Shown: in pieces, positions 46,355-58,212 of the stretch
How the letters are laid out: each line of letters starts with the position of its first letter
Position numbering within the stretch: the first letter of the stretch is position 1
Notes under the pieces: model-generated
What the model saw: only the letters and a program-made list of their open reading frames with translations
What the model was told of the DNA's origin: nothing
The model's database searches: none
Translations under genes and position numbers: made by a program
Source: Sympetrum striolatum
Lineage: Eukaryota > Arthropoda > Insecta > Odonata > Libellulidae
Assembly: GCA_947579665.1 (NCBI GenBank)
Contig: OX388349.1
Span: 73,350,841 to 73,414,840 of the forward strand
Direction: 5' to 3'
Length of the DNA: 64,000 bases

Positions 46355-46395
46355 GTAAAAGACGACGCAGCGTTGGTGGCCGAAACGTCGGCAGA
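46355..46395 (+). ncRNA. hammerhead-ribozyme-like motif E (degenerate)
   Basis: AAGACGA (C3 and U4 both changed), one base, hairpin GCAGC/GTGGC with loop GTTG (one mismatch, one wobble), an extra C, GAAAC, palindrome ACGT, C. The order matches motifs A-C, but two core bases are wrong. Confidence 0.25.
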
Positions 46396-46743
46396 ATGGA
46401 GTGACGCCTCCCGGTTGGAAATGAAGACTTCCTGCAAGAACTAAACATGCCGACGCGTTGGCGTTTGAACCAAGTCCCAAATCCCCCCAAAAAATAAAAA
46501 TCCATAAAAAGGGTAATATATACCGAATATTTGGAACGTGTAAATCCAAACTGAAGACGAAGATTCGGACCTATTCAACTTAGAATATTGATATGTAATA
46601 AATCTTAAAATATTTTTTCATCAAAATTAGTAATGTACTGGTGCAATTAACTAAGCTAATTTCATATTGTAAAATAAATAATTAGAAATAATGTAAATGA
46701 AGTTAGACTTAGCACAGGAAAGCGTGCAACTTAACCCAAGGTA

Positions 46744-46930
46744 TTACAAGAAGAGAAAAATAGTGACTAGGCTGGGACTCGAACCAAGGTCTCCCACTTT
46801 CGAGGCAGGTGTTCTAACAGAAGGGAAAAAGACGTGGTTCGGTAGTTTAATGGTTAGAATACCTTCTCGGAAAGTGGGAGACCTGTGTTCGAATCCCAGC
46901 CAAGTCACTATTTTTCTCTTCTTGTACAAC
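46744..46930. mobile_element. inverted pair of tRNA-derived SINE heads (family B)
   Basis: Left (46744-46817, minus) and right (46832-46930, plus) arms are inverted copies: CAAGAAGAGAAAAATAGTGA, GGCTGGGACTCGAACC and AGGTCTCCCACTTTC on the left mirror the right arm. The right arm has an A-box-like TAGTTTAATGGTTAGAATAC and B-box-like GTGTTCGAATCCC. The left arm lacks the first part of the head. No target-site duplication is evident. Confidence 0.85.
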
Positions 46931-47235
46931 CGTAGATAATTAGAATTTTATATTTTTTAATTATTCAGAATTTTTGAGGATGGAAACATATAAGAATATT
47001 CTGCAATATTTTTCTGATTTTACTGAAAAATTAAAGAGTTGTTGGCCTCCATCGTGACCTAGTGGAATGCATTCCCGCTATTAATGCTCTTTATTTTCTA
47101 ATACATATTCAATGGCTTTCTTCTTCACGATCATCCCTGGAAGACCCATTCCACTTTCTCTTCTGCAGTATTTCACCTGTGTATACAGTCACGGTGAGGT
47201 ATACTAATGCATCTTCGAGACCGTACGCGACGAAA
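46931..47235. other. no gene seen, upstream of the signal-peptide frame
   Basis: AT-rich until about 47100, then more balanced. TATACAGTCACGG at about 47186 contains an initiator-like CAGTC about 50 bases before the ATG at 47236. Confidence 0.35.
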
Positions 47236-47346
47236 ATGCGGCCAAAGAGCTTAATTATTGCGGCTGCGGTTTTGCTCGGGCTTTCATTTGCGCTTGTGGT
47301 GGTGGAGGGGGTGGAAGGGCGACAGGAGGCGGCGAACAATGCTTAA
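47236..47346 (+). CDS. short frame with a signal peptide; candidate first exon of a secreted-protein gene
   Basis: ATG at 47236 sits in an insect-like context (CGAAAATGCG). The 36 codons give MRPKSLIIAAAVLLGLSFAL followed by VVVEGVEGRQEAANNA: a basic N-terminus, a strong hydrophobic core and a plausible cleavage after a small residue (VEG/RQ). Codons are GC-rich compared with the neighbourhood. The frame stops at 47344, so it is either a tiny secreted peptide or, more likely, a first exon whose splice donor lies before the stop. GTGGTG/GGGGTGG sites are present but none is strong, and no downstream exon is recognised. An upstream in-frame extension from 47062 is probably untranslated. Confidence 0.4.
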   Translation: MRPKSLIIAAAVLLGLSFALVVVEGVEGRQEAANNA

Positions 47347-49520
47347 ATTTGCGTAATCTATACGTAATTGATATTAACAACGAATTGGTGAGGGTGATGT
47401 TCTCTTTTCTAGGTTGGGTGATTGTGACTCAGAAGGAAGGGACGTATTTGGAAACAAAAGGGGATTATTGTTTAAAAACCTAAATTTGTTCTGATAAGAA
47501 AAAAATAAAGCGAGAAAACACCAGAAAGTAGCGGTTTTAGAATACCAGCGTAATCTACTGGTAAATAACTAATTTTTAAGGAGAAATTGGGTTAAGTGAT
47601 ATCTGACAGGCAACAAAGACGATGAAGAATCACAATCCAGTAGATATGGCGAATAAATATTAGTTTGCGCTTAGAATTATGAGAATGAGAAATTCACTTA
47701 AATGAAAAAAATGATACATGATAAGTTATGGTTAATACGAGAAAGATCAATATTATAAATACATTTATAACAATTAACGAATTGCAACAGAAAATTAGCT
47801 GGTAGTTACAATAATCCTCGACTATCTTAGTGAAACTGAGAAATATTATTAACACAAACAAAAAGCGAAAGCTACGGAGATGTACGGAAGTACGATAGTG
47901 AATATAGAAGTAGATATGTTGCACATATAGGCTCATTAATGATTAGCATAAACATTTAAAATAAATTGAAATTATTCATTTATCATAGGATACGGACCGG
48001 GCGAAACCGGGCACAGAAGTAATTAGGGTTTATTCAAACTGAATGGAAAAATAAGTATGGTTGCGTTTATCACATAAGAAAACAAGGATAATGAGATGAG
48101 CGATTCTTTAATAAATTATTATGTTCGCTTTATTAGTGTAGTATTACTGTAATTCCATCTGTGTTCCAAAGTTCCCAGTGAAACCTTCCTAAGAAAATCC
48201 ACGGAACTAACATAAAAGTAAAGAGAATGATAACTTAAGTAATTTACAGCTTATTACATTCGCCTATATTCCTTCTGAAAAATCAAAAATACAATAACCG
48301 CTTTCCTATTTTAAATATTCATTATCATAAAAATTGATGCTAGAAATGGAAAGTAGTCTGTAGTACCCTTTTACAATCTGTAAGGAAACGCGAATGGAAT
48401 TTCTTGGAAAAATTTTTTCCTGAAACACATTCAAGTATTACCTGAACTCGCACCAAAGAAAGATTTTTGTTCTCATATGTTGTAAATCAAAGACCATCCA
48501 GACTCTTTCCTCTGAAAATGTATGCTAATATGATATCCCTTATAAAATTCATATATTGATACAAAAACATTGATGTGGATAGTATTTGTTCACTTTTATG
48601 CTAGAACAACATTGCATTGGTTAACATCATTAATCATTCCTTTCTAAGATAAATCATTCTACTTTCTTAAATGGAGCCACTGAATTTGGATGCATACATA
48701 TATACACATCGCTGATTATTATATAGAAGATAGTTATTACTACTTCATAATTGCGATTTTCCTTACTATAGTTCAGTTATTTTTATTACTGTTATTTAAA
48801 GAAAATTTGATTTTCTTCTCTTTATCATCTCATTTGAGTCGAACAGCAAAACGATGAAACGAAAAAGGGAATTCGGTTAATAATCCGGACGTGAGCATAG
48901 AGAGCGATGCTTTCTCTCTACGTCACTTCCTTTCGGATTAGAAGTTGGTTCCAATCAAAAGTCGCTCCATCGACGCACATCGCAAATATGCGCATAACTT
49001 CAGAGACGTCACGGATGCCGAAGCTTAATAAGGTTTTATGGGATCCAATGACATCGCTGTACTGTTTCCTTCGTCTGTTTCATCCGCTGCTATAAGACAG
49101 GATTTTGCCGTTCGTTTCTTTCTATGGTTAAATATAACCTAAAACTTGAGATATGTTTACTTAGTAAGGTTGAGCTTAGTTCAATGAGATAGATAATTGA
49201 AAAAGAAAATTTTCCGTGAAAATCCTCATCATAGCTTGCCTAATTTGATGCCGAAATCTATATTTAATCGTATGATTATGAATCTTTGTAACATTTTCTG
49301 TTACACTTGTTACGAGCTAATACAATGATTTTTGTTCATTTACGTTCATGTACGACCGAGTCAGTCGAGTAGCTTGCATGCATCGAAGTGGATGCAGTGG
49401 TGAAATATCGATTCATTAAGTGGATTGCTATTAAATGTTGCAGTCCTCTGAAATTCAACGAGGAAAGGATTGTCCATAAAGTATAATTAAATATCGATGA
49501 TAGATAATGAAGAAAATCAA
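47347..49520. other. no gene seen
   Basis: AT-rich, with small unrecognised frames. 48590-48640 (TATGCTAGAACAACATTGC...GGTTAACATC) faintly resembles the family D block at 33440. A slightly GC-richer patch lies at 48890-49090. Confidence 0.4.
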
Positions 49521-49525
49521 TGTAA

Positions 49526-49590
49526 ATTTTCCACACTTTTATTTATCTGACGACCGGTTTCGCTACCGGAGTAGCGTCATCATCTAAATG
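49526..49590 (-). mobile_element. Penelope/retrozyme-like fragment carrying a hammerhead-like motif
   Basis: On the minus strand, after the core, AAAGTGTGGAAAATTTAC and TTTTCTTCATTATC correspond to AATACTGTGGAAAAAGT..AAATTGTTCTTCTTTATC of the 14.2-kb element. This supports common descent of the motif-bearing segments. Confidence 0.5.
49549..49587 (-). ncRNA. hammerhead-ribozyme-like motif C
   Basis: Minus strand: ATGATGA (49577-49583), one base, perfect 5-bp hairpin GCTAC/GTAGC with loop TCCG, GAAA (49558-49561), palindrome ACCGGT (49553-49558), C. C3 is A. ATTTA before the core and TAAAT after it could form a distal helix I. Confidence 0.5.
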
Positions 49591-50519
49591 GCTTTCCACA
49601 AAGTAACGGCTGATAATAACATTTCATAATTAAAAATCCGCAATTCACAAACGATCGAGGAGTACCTTCCTCAATTCCCAAATTCAGATGTTTTCAGAAG
49701 TGCACGAGTACAAGTTAGATGCCAATTATATATGCAGGTCGAGTTGTCGGTCGTGTAGTCGGTCACATGAAAACCCGCCTTAATTCTTACAATCACTTTT
49801 AAGTATAATTAAAGACCCAAGCTATTCTTCCGGGAAAATGTTTGGGCCCAGATATAACAACCGCATTGGTCCTGTTGGGGGCGGGTGATTTACTGCCTCG
49901 AAATTTTTGGAAATAATAAGCGTATTTTGTCCGAATTCTTCAAATTTCGATTCTAAAACAACGTTTCACGATCATAATAAGAATCTTTAATCAATTTACG
50001 TTATTTTGGTGCTTTTCACCAACTAATTCAATCCTTTCATAGAAATAGCAGCAACCAATAAATGTAAAATATATTTATTCTTTATGGATACCTACCTGAG
50101 CGATCTAGGATCAAATTTAGCAAAATTTTCGAATAAATATGCTAAGTAACTTCCTTCCTGATCACAGAGGACAAGTTTGTACATTTAAATTAGTACTATA
50201 CTCGATTATGCAACAAAAGATCGTAATTTTATCATACCGGTTCTTTTATTTAAAAAACCTGCTCCATTTCCAAAGCAGAATATCTTTGTTCCCTCAAAGT
50301 ATGGACAAAAAATGCTGCAAAGTAAATAATAGAAGATCATAAATCAAAATGACATTTTACGTACCCTAAATGAAGATCATTTCAAGGAATGACTGTAGAA
50401 TGTGTACAGTAAGTACGCTAATCTATTCCGTTGCCATGAAGTAATGATTAAAAATATCATTCTAAAGAGTCTTTATAATTATTCCCACCAATGTTTCATA
50501 TATCGAAAATCACAGCTTC
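49591..50519. other. no gene seen
   Basis: AT-rich; the 67-codon frame at 50139-50342 is unrecognised. Confidence 0.5.
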
Positions 50520-51240
50520 ACAAATATTAATTCCCTTTTTCAGCAAAACGAGCAGCGAATCAAAATTGCTTCGCATCGGCGCCATATTTTCTCCCCAATA
50601 CGTAATTTCCGGTGGATTATAAAGTCCCCGATTACATGGAATCCAGAGCAGCTCAAATGAAATGGATGAAGGGAAAAATGACGTAGGAATTGCGTTCCCG
50701 CGTGATTAAAATCGAAGGATTACCAGAGAACTGCCCTAATGGGTTAAGCAGACAAGTCTCACCCGTAAACTCAATTGGCCATAAATAATTGCAAATACAG
50801 AGAGACCGCATCAATCGCGCAAAAACTAACTTCGTGCGGCCTTTGGACAGAGAAAAAGCGCCGTTTTAGATCGTGGATTCGCATTGACAATGAATCGGAG
50901 CACCGACATTCAATTTCAATAAACGTGACGTCACGGACTCAAAAGAAGCATGAATTGGAGGGCGTTTAATTATTCGTTTGCGAATCGGCGGATAATATAC
51001 ACACAGAGGAGCGGTTGTTTATTTTGCCTCTTCACCGTCAATCAGGTGCTCCCAAAAAGTAGGAATCGTGCATCTCTGGTTATGAAACCACCGACATCCC
51101 TCGCTCGCAATTACGGACGCGTTCTTTCTAAACTTTATCGCAATAATCTCTAATTTCCCAATCGACGCTTTATCGTTGAACTTTGCGACTCGTCTAGCGC
51201 GACTGTCCTTCATAGTTCAATGTATGAATGTTCGTTTGAT
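50520..51240. promoter_or_regulatory. GC-richer block, possible cis-regulatory module
   Basis: About 700 bases of balanced composition with a perfect CRE-type palindrome TGACGTCA at about 50928, a CCATAAATAATTGC stretch at about 50778 (Hox/homeodomain-like) and TTTAATTATTCG at about 50965. Frames at 50775-50969 and 50950-51153 are open but unrecognised. Regulatory function is a guess from composition and motifs. Confidence 0.25.
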
Positions 51241-53560
51241 TTAGTTTACTCTGTGAGAGTGCAACTAAGCATTGCTTGTTAGTAAGTCTTACACTGCTTA
51301 GATAAAAAGGTTGTCCAAAGTACATCGGTCATAATGCGGCCCACTAGAGGGTTAAAGACAGCACGCCAATTTTCTGAAGTTTTCGACAATCTTAACACTC
51401 TTGGAAACTTAGATTCTTTTATAGTGTCCTCGGATAAAAAGTGCTGCAGATGAAATGAAAACCTCATTCCCTTATAATTCGTCAAACTTATTTTTGTTTT
51501 CACATTAAGTTAACCAGCACGCACGTTTTGGAGTAGGTAATCAGCAAATAAGATTATGCAGATATACGAAAGACTTGTACGGGAGAGTGCTTGTCTGATT
51601 TTAGAGATCTATAGTCTTCAACGAAAAACGATAACATTTCACGAAAATATGGTTTATACGCAGAATTTTTGAATCTGTTGAATTCCCAAAGGCAAAATAT
51701 GAGGCACTGCGGATTACAATAACCATAACATTGTCGAGAGCACGCCTCCAATGGACGTTTAATTTCTTAAATTATAATAAATAATTATCATTATAATTAC
51801 CAAATAAAAATATTTAGAAAAACCTCATTTCCATCACTAAAAATAAATTTCCGATTACCTCTCAATATATTTCATCAGATTATATTCAAATCTATTTTAC
51901 TGTGATCATATCTAGGCATGTTCCTATTATGATTTTCTTCATTTCATTGTACCTTTTTTACACTAAATAAGTCAACCCTTTCGGTAATTAACAGCCATTT
52001 TTGTGCATATTTTGTTGATTTAGTTCATACTGGTTAACTCTATCTAATAATATTTTGAAAAATGTCTTATTTATTATTATCGTACCCTATGGATGGACAT
52101 TACAACTTACTTTCACTGCTATATTACCGTTCGATACAACTTGTCCCGCTAATGCAGCAGACGTGCTGTTTGGCTGTTCCCTTCTGCTTTGCATAATACC
52201 TATACTAAAGTACTTTTGTAAGCCTTTCGTGGGTGATAATGGAATACACAAAGGTCACATGTTCTTCCCCATAACAAATCCTCTCATCTTAAACTATTTA
52301 TTATGCAATGCAATAAATATATCCTGAAAAAAAGATTCACTGTAATTTAGGAAGCAGATACCGCCAAATACTGCTTCATTGACCAGATCACGCATTCCAA
52401 GTACGAATTGTTTTTCTGCTGTTACCCTTTCTGCCTTCATCGTAACTACATATCTATTACATTCATATATACTTACACGTAAAATTTCCTAAAAGATTGA
52501 TCGTTTATTTAGAATTTTTCGCATTTAATTGGTTCTATAATACACAAGAAACATTTAACGCTGCAACACCTTGTACAAGAAAGAAAATTTTACAAAGTCG
52601 GGGCGAAAACAGGAATGATAGAATGATATCGGCAACTCAGAATTTAAAACAATTGAGGATGGGTGTGCAGTTGTTTGTGGCCACGTATTCCGTTCTCTGG
52701 AGCGGAATCAAAGGCAGATAATGCATTTCGGCAAACGGAATGATAAGCCTCCAATTTAATTTGGCTGTTTCGCTTCAGTAGCCCTTTCTGGATGGCTGAC
52801 CCTTCGCCGGCCCTTTTAACGAAGCGAGCTAAAAATGATACCGTAATTAACCGGACTTCGATTCAGACAAGTGGGTCACAAGTTTTAAATTAGGGAGGCT
52901 TCTTGTTCCCGAATTTCGTCAAGTCTTCAGCACACATCTCATGAATCAGGGAGGATGGGAAAGAGAGTTTATGCTATAAAGAAAATCATACGGGGAATTA
53001 AAATATGTGGTCGAAATGGGTTTATTATCATAAAAACAGTAGAGAGACAAAGGGGAAAGGGCATGAAAATAATAGTCAGGTGATGGAAACCTATTCTTTA
53101 TCTAAGAAAAGCATAGTAGTAGGCTTGTTTTAATCCGTACATCGAAGCGTAATGATTTATATCCTGGTTGCCCCACCCTTCTGTGATTACAGCAAATATG
53201 GATTTTGTCGATTTTCCTCCGTCAGCTACAGTCAAATCAATTTCTCTCGAAATATTTACTCTTATAATGCTTTGCTTATGCTTTAATTTATACTGCTTAC
53301 TTTACTATATTACTTGAGAATTTTCTCAGCTTTCAATAATACTCTAATCAACGTAATTTTAGAGGAAATCTCATGAAAAAATAATCTAAGAATGAGCGAT
53401 AAAACGAGAGTCACTTCTGTGCACGATTAGTGAACTCACTCGAGTAGAATGTGATTAAAAAATCGACTGTGTTATTTGATCCAGTATTTTTATTTTTGGT
53501 GTGTGATATTCACCGTTTAGTCTGCTTTGTGATCTGGATTCATGCTATACATGAAACATC
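51241..53560. other. no gene seen; GC-richer patch at 52700-52900
   Basis: The 90-codon frame at 52055-52327 starts with TTG and has two hydrophobic stretches but no family resemblance. The 52700-52900 patch (GGCTGACCCTTCGCCGGCCC, ACCGTAATTAACCGG) has balanced composition and might be regulatory. Confidence 0.35.
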
Positions 53561-53620
53561 TGCATCTACTTTAACACCCTACAAGCCGCCTTTCGGCGTG
53601 TGGCAGGGGGTGTTTTTTTG
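53560..53620 (+). repeat. conserved GC hairpin repeat (copy 2)
   Basis: ATCTGCATCTAC, CACCCTACAAGCCGCC, then TTTCGGCGTGTGGCAGGGGG and a T-run. The core is almost identical to 26117-26152. The ATCTGCATCTAC lead-in matches the form in which I remember this insect repeat. Confidence 0.8.
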
Positions 53621-54895
53621 CTCAGATAATTTTGAAGGTTTGAAGCGTAGAATCTACTATTCATTAAGATAAAGCAATTAATGAACAGAATACCAAATGA
53701 ATTGTTTAGTAGAAGATGTTCAAAGAGAGGAAAACAATTAGAACTCACGGTATTTAGACCCTGAATTATAATTTCTATTTAGAGTGGACTTTAATCATAA
53801 TGTTCACTTTAACTCCAACGTATAATGTTCAATATTAAATTCTTCACTGCTATCTAAAGCGATGTTTAACTTAAGAGCCAGATCGAGTGAGCCTTAACTC
53901 TAAAAGGTAACTTTAACCACGATGTAAACAAACAATATAGCGGAAATTACTAGAGCTAGCATCTCACATCGGTTGGTTTATCGCTGAAACTAAAGTTTGT
54001 TCATAGAGATTTTCGGTTTAAATCCTCAAAATATTCTAAATAAATTGGTGCGTTTCATATACACCGATATTTCTTGTGGAATCGGTTTATTTCTCTTTGT
54101 AAATCATAACATATACGTTGGGTGCCCTGAAGTATGTTTCAAATACTTTATAAAAGTGACAATTAATTACAGATTGCAAGTGAAATAAATGTATTTGATC
54201 AATTAGTATTTATAATACCGATTAAAGGTATCTATTTAATTGTTGAATTCATTAATTTCATGTATATGTGTGTATTTATTAGTTTTATGTACACATTGAC
54301 TGTATAATTGTTGGTACAACTATGTATGCAGTATTCGCATATATATTATAAATTGTATATTACGCATCAGTTTCATCAACGTTATGAAATTATATGGTTG
54401 TATATACTCCTTACAGTTATTTACATGAAAAATACTGAAAAAGGTAACAATTCTTATCCAAGGTAAACATAAGTTTATGTAGAAGATAAGAGACCATTAA
54501 GATAACCAAAATATTTTAAAATGTGTAATGATAAACGGAGGTATTCAGAATAGCCATGTGTGAAGTAAGATTATTCGAAGATGAAAGCGAAGAATCTATG
54601 CTGAATCTAATTAGGGGTACAGGGAAAGCAATTTGGTTCAAATTTTTTTCGTTAATTACTGGCAAAGTAAGAATTATACCAGATCCATTCTACCGGTACC
54701 TGAGTGAGTCAGGTATATTGAAAGTGTTTACTAATATCAACCTATCATTTTCCGACGCCTTGTCACTTAAAATGAAATTTAAATAATCCTAATATATTGG
54801 CATAAGTATATTAATGTAAATTTATACTGCACATATGTCACTGCAGTGCCCGTGTCATATAATGATTATGGAAGAAAAACACACATCTGGACGTA
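53621..54895. other. no gene seen
   Basis: AT-rich. A 76-codon ATG frame at 54556-54786 is the best open frame; it has no recognised domain. Confidence 0.45.
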
Positions 54896-54899
54896 TGTA

Positions 54900-55185
54900 G
54901 ATTAGGGTGGATCGAGAAAACGTTTTTTTTCGAAATCCGTCAACGGCTAATGCTTAAAGTTTGTGGTTCTTATAACATATAAAAAATTTCAACTCGATCG
55001 GATTATGTCCTGAGGCTGCGAATTTTAGTCAAAATTTTAATTTTTTCCTGATTGTTTCTCAATGTTTCTGAAGTGATTAAATGGCAATGAAATACACATA
55101 TTGCCCGGTAGTTGCTTAATATTGAAGATTTAGTACGTTTGAATCAAGGAAAATGGATTCTCGCCAAAATTCGTCAAAATCGTGA
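54900..55185 (+). repeat. dispersed repeat family F copy 2
   Basis: Starts TTAGGGTGGATCGAG at about 54902 and runs through AATTTCAACTCGATCGG, ATTATGTCCTGAGGCTGCG and GATTAAATGGCAATGAA to CGCCAAAATTCGTCAAAATC at about 55180, matching the inverse of 33770-34112 with scattered changes. Confidence 0.85.
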
Positions 55186-55574
55186 ATCGTTACATCTCCA
55201 CGCTGAATTTATAGCTGTTGAGTTGGCTGCAGGAAAAACTTGCTCCGCAATAAAATATAATTTTCGCCTATGCTTACTCTCTCTGAAACATCGACATCAA
55301 CTGTCTCTCTTTCGACAAATCCTGATAATATGCAAGCAGATTGCCAATTGATGAAGCTGCTGGAACACCAAAATATTCCCCAAGTACTTCAAAAGCAGTT
55401 CTTCGTACGATATGTCTCCTTCTACAATATTAAGAAGAAAAATTGCTTTTTGTAACATGTTATATCGTTTCAAAACATTTTATACGATATTTTGTCACTT
55501 TATTGGGGGGCCCATATTTTCACCCCAATAGACTTTTTCCTTTTACCTTTTCCTCTATAGCGAGCGATAAACAC
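55186..55574. other. unrecognised coding-like stretch
   Basis: Frames of 79 and 61 codons overlap at 55112-55455 and are Ser/Leu/Gln-rich. No family is recognised. They could extend the family F element. Confidence 0.25.
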
Positions 55575-55725
55575 AAGCGCAGGGTCTTGTGTGAACTTGG
55601 CCCTTCTCCATGTTCTCGAGCCTTCGGATGTGGGTTACGCGTTCAGCGAAAGTGGACCCAAGTTCGATTCCCGTTGGAAGCCCATATGCGAAATCACCTA
55701 AGCTGTCGAGGAGCTTTAAACTTTA
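55575..55725 (+). mobile_element. tRNA-like SINE, family H copy 1
   Basis: GGGTTACGCGTTCAGCGAAA, then B-box-like AAGTTCGATTCCCG and a tail ATCACCTAAGCTGTCGAGGA. The second copy at 57.3 kb shares GCGCGTTC-GTGAAAGTTC and TGACCTAAGCTGTCG. Confidence 0.65.
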
Positions 55726-57295
55726 CTACTTCTGCACGTTTTCACTAGAAATCAACTTCTAAGTTTAATTCATGATGTAAGAAATCAACTGAATAGCTTA
55801 TTATTCTAGAAAAGGGTAATCTAGTTGGATAAAGGATAATAATATATGATGATCTTATAGAACAGGTAATATTAACACCATTACATTGGTGTAAAAATTT
55901 ACTTACCAAAGGAAAACTTAGAATAACTTTTCTATTTCTTTTTTCTTACGTGCAACTTAATACGAATTACCGTGAGAACATATGGTGGCCTCTGCTGAAA
56001 TGTCAGCTGACACACTCTGATCAACGATATTTGAGCAAAGGGTATTGTGTAAACCTTCCCCTGTACTAGACATGGCCCGGTAAACCCTATGAATGATATA
56101 ATATATTATATTAGTATAAATTTAAGTAGCTACCATTAACAACTATCTGTTGGATTGATATGCTTCAAACGACAAGGAGTAAAATAATAAATATCGCAAC
56201 GCTGAATTTTTGGCAAATTGATTTTGGAATAAAAACAAAATTCGGCGAACTAAACCCCTGGCTATGGACAAATGAAAGTGAAGTCTTAAGGAAGTAACGA
56301 AGATATCTTCTCTGAGAACAGGTTCTCGGAAATTAGGGTGGAATATTACTTAAGCTAAAAGAATATAAAATATAATAATACATCAAGATGTAAATACTTG
56401 TAAATCATACGAATCAATGTTTTCAACGAAAACAAATTGTTACGCTACACGAATTCAAAATACAACAACTTTTCAATGTTCTTTTGTTTGAGAAATATTC
56501 ACGAAGCTTATGAAACGCGCAATCAAAGTATACGGTTTCCTTTTTTGGGAAATTGAAAAAAGGGGAAACAGAAAGCGGAGATGATATTTTTAGCGAGCAT
56601 TTTATTTATTGTTTGCAGCCGAAAATACATTGATTTTTAATTGAATCGTTAACGGATAATCGCTTCATTATTTGCAATGGTTTGAATGCCTTTCTTTCGA
56701 AACCTCAGATTGTTAAAATAAAATGAAAACGTGGGATTTTGAAAAATGCACAAATTTAAATCGTATCCTAAATGAAAATTGATATTCAGCAATTTTTGCA
56801 CGTACGTGATTTGGCGATCCGTTGCTCGATACATTGAAACATTACATAACAGTTTTTCACGCTCATTCACACGTATGATTACTAATTCCTATCGATGCCT
56901 ATGACTCCTTGATTATCACTTCTACATCACCTAATGGTACATAATGAATTTACTAGAAAATAAATTGGAAACGTCATTTAATTAAGATCTCAAGCTCACG
57001 CAACTAATTGGGCATTTATTACGGATGTCAATCATTTAACATAATCAGCAATCAAATCGGTGAATATCAATTAGTAGTTGTCAATTATTTTTATTTTAAG
57101 GATCATTACAGGGTACATTTTTGTTAATCTATTCTCTGTTAACTGAAAGAGCAACTCTAGAAATGTATGCATATTATTTAATATGATGTAGTTCTCATTA
57201 TATTTATATATGAATTTAGGTATGTGGCTGTATATTTTTATATGAAACGATCCTGTTGGTAAAGATATCTGAAAAATCATTGTCTCCGAGAGAAA
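55726..57295. other. no gene seen
   Basis: AT-rich; small unrecognised frames at 56649-56870 and 57071-57280. Confidence 0.5.
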
Positions 57296-57395
57296 GATCC
57301 CAGATGGAAATCTGGGCTGCGCGTTCGGTGAAAGTTCAATTCACTGTGAGATCTCAAAATGACCTAAGCTGTCGTAGCACTTTTAAGAAACAACA
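57296..57395 (+). mobile_element. tRNA-like SINE, family H copy 2
   Basis: TGGGCTGCGCGTTCGGTGAA, a degenerate B box AGTTCAATTCACTG and the tail ATGACCTAAGCTGTCGTAGC. It starts later than copy 1. Confidence 0.6.
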
Positions 57396-57469
57396 AATAT
57401 TATTAAGGGATTAGTAAAAGGGTTTGCACTGCGCTATATTACAGCTAACGCGTGTTACATAGGTTTGAA

Positions 57470-57950
57470 AATATGTTGAAGGTAGACGAAAGTAAAGACC
57501 AAACGGTGAAAGAAGATGAAGTGCCTAAAAACAAAACTATTTGAAAAAAGAGCAACTTCAATGATCCCAAGGAGAGAAAGGATTTGAGTAGCATGATGGA
57601 TTTAATGCACAAAGAGATGATCGATGTGAATCAAAAGTTAGATGCCAGTGTTGGCTAATTTTGACCACCAAATAGATAACATTATTCTAAGAGGGAATGT
57701 GTCCACGCATGTTAATTCCTATAATCCACATTGTATTTAATGAAAAATTCATTGGAGAAGTATCTATGAGAGACATGTTCAGTTGGACTAAATTATAAGA
57801 GAATGCGGAAGTAAATTAAAGCTTCCAAGATTTAGCAATATGGGTGATAGTAAAATATTATCTGAACAGAAAGCGAAGTACTTTACTGATTTCTTTTTGG
57901 ATTTCGACTCAAATATTTACCAAGATCTCTAAATTCTAAAAATAAATTAC
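57470..57950 (+). pseudogene. broken coding relic, possibly a LINE ORF1-like coiled coil
   Basis: Stitched frames give Lys/Glu-rich text with MMDLMHKEMIDVNQKLDA at about 57595-57650, resembling coiled-coil parts of non-LTR ORF1 proteins. Further on, SEQKAKYFTDFFLDFDSNIY is read at about 57865-57925. Stops at 57541 and later positions break every frame. The assignment is weak. Confidence 0.3.
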
Positions 57951-58210
57951 ATTCCATAGCATGCAAGATTATTAAGGGATAGAATGTATAAAGTAAGTTT
58001 TGAAGTAAAGGGAAAAAATGTTTTTCAAATCATGTATAGCAGAAATTTTCTCCTACATTTAACTCTCATAAACCTAATTCATATTAAAATTCCGTTCTCA
58101 TTTGTTTAAATTCTTATACTTTACTTCCCAATTTTTGCATCCCAAATTTGGCATGCTTTTTTGATTTCTGCCCAGCACACGTTCCTTCGGCTCTTTCTCT
58201 TCTGTCACCT
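57951..58210. other. no gene seen
   Basis: AT-rich, unassigned. Confidence 0.5.
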
Positions 58211-58212
58211 TT

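Noticed and set aside
46832..46912. Functional tRNA gene on the plus strand
   Set aside because: Strong tRNA resemblance, but an inverted partial copy adjoins it and the 3' side continues into a shared non-tRNA tail; it fits a SINE head.
46697..46939. 80-codon frame and its minus-strand twin as a real protein
   Set aside because: Both frames are readings of the inverted SINE arms and mirror each other because the DNA is palindromic.
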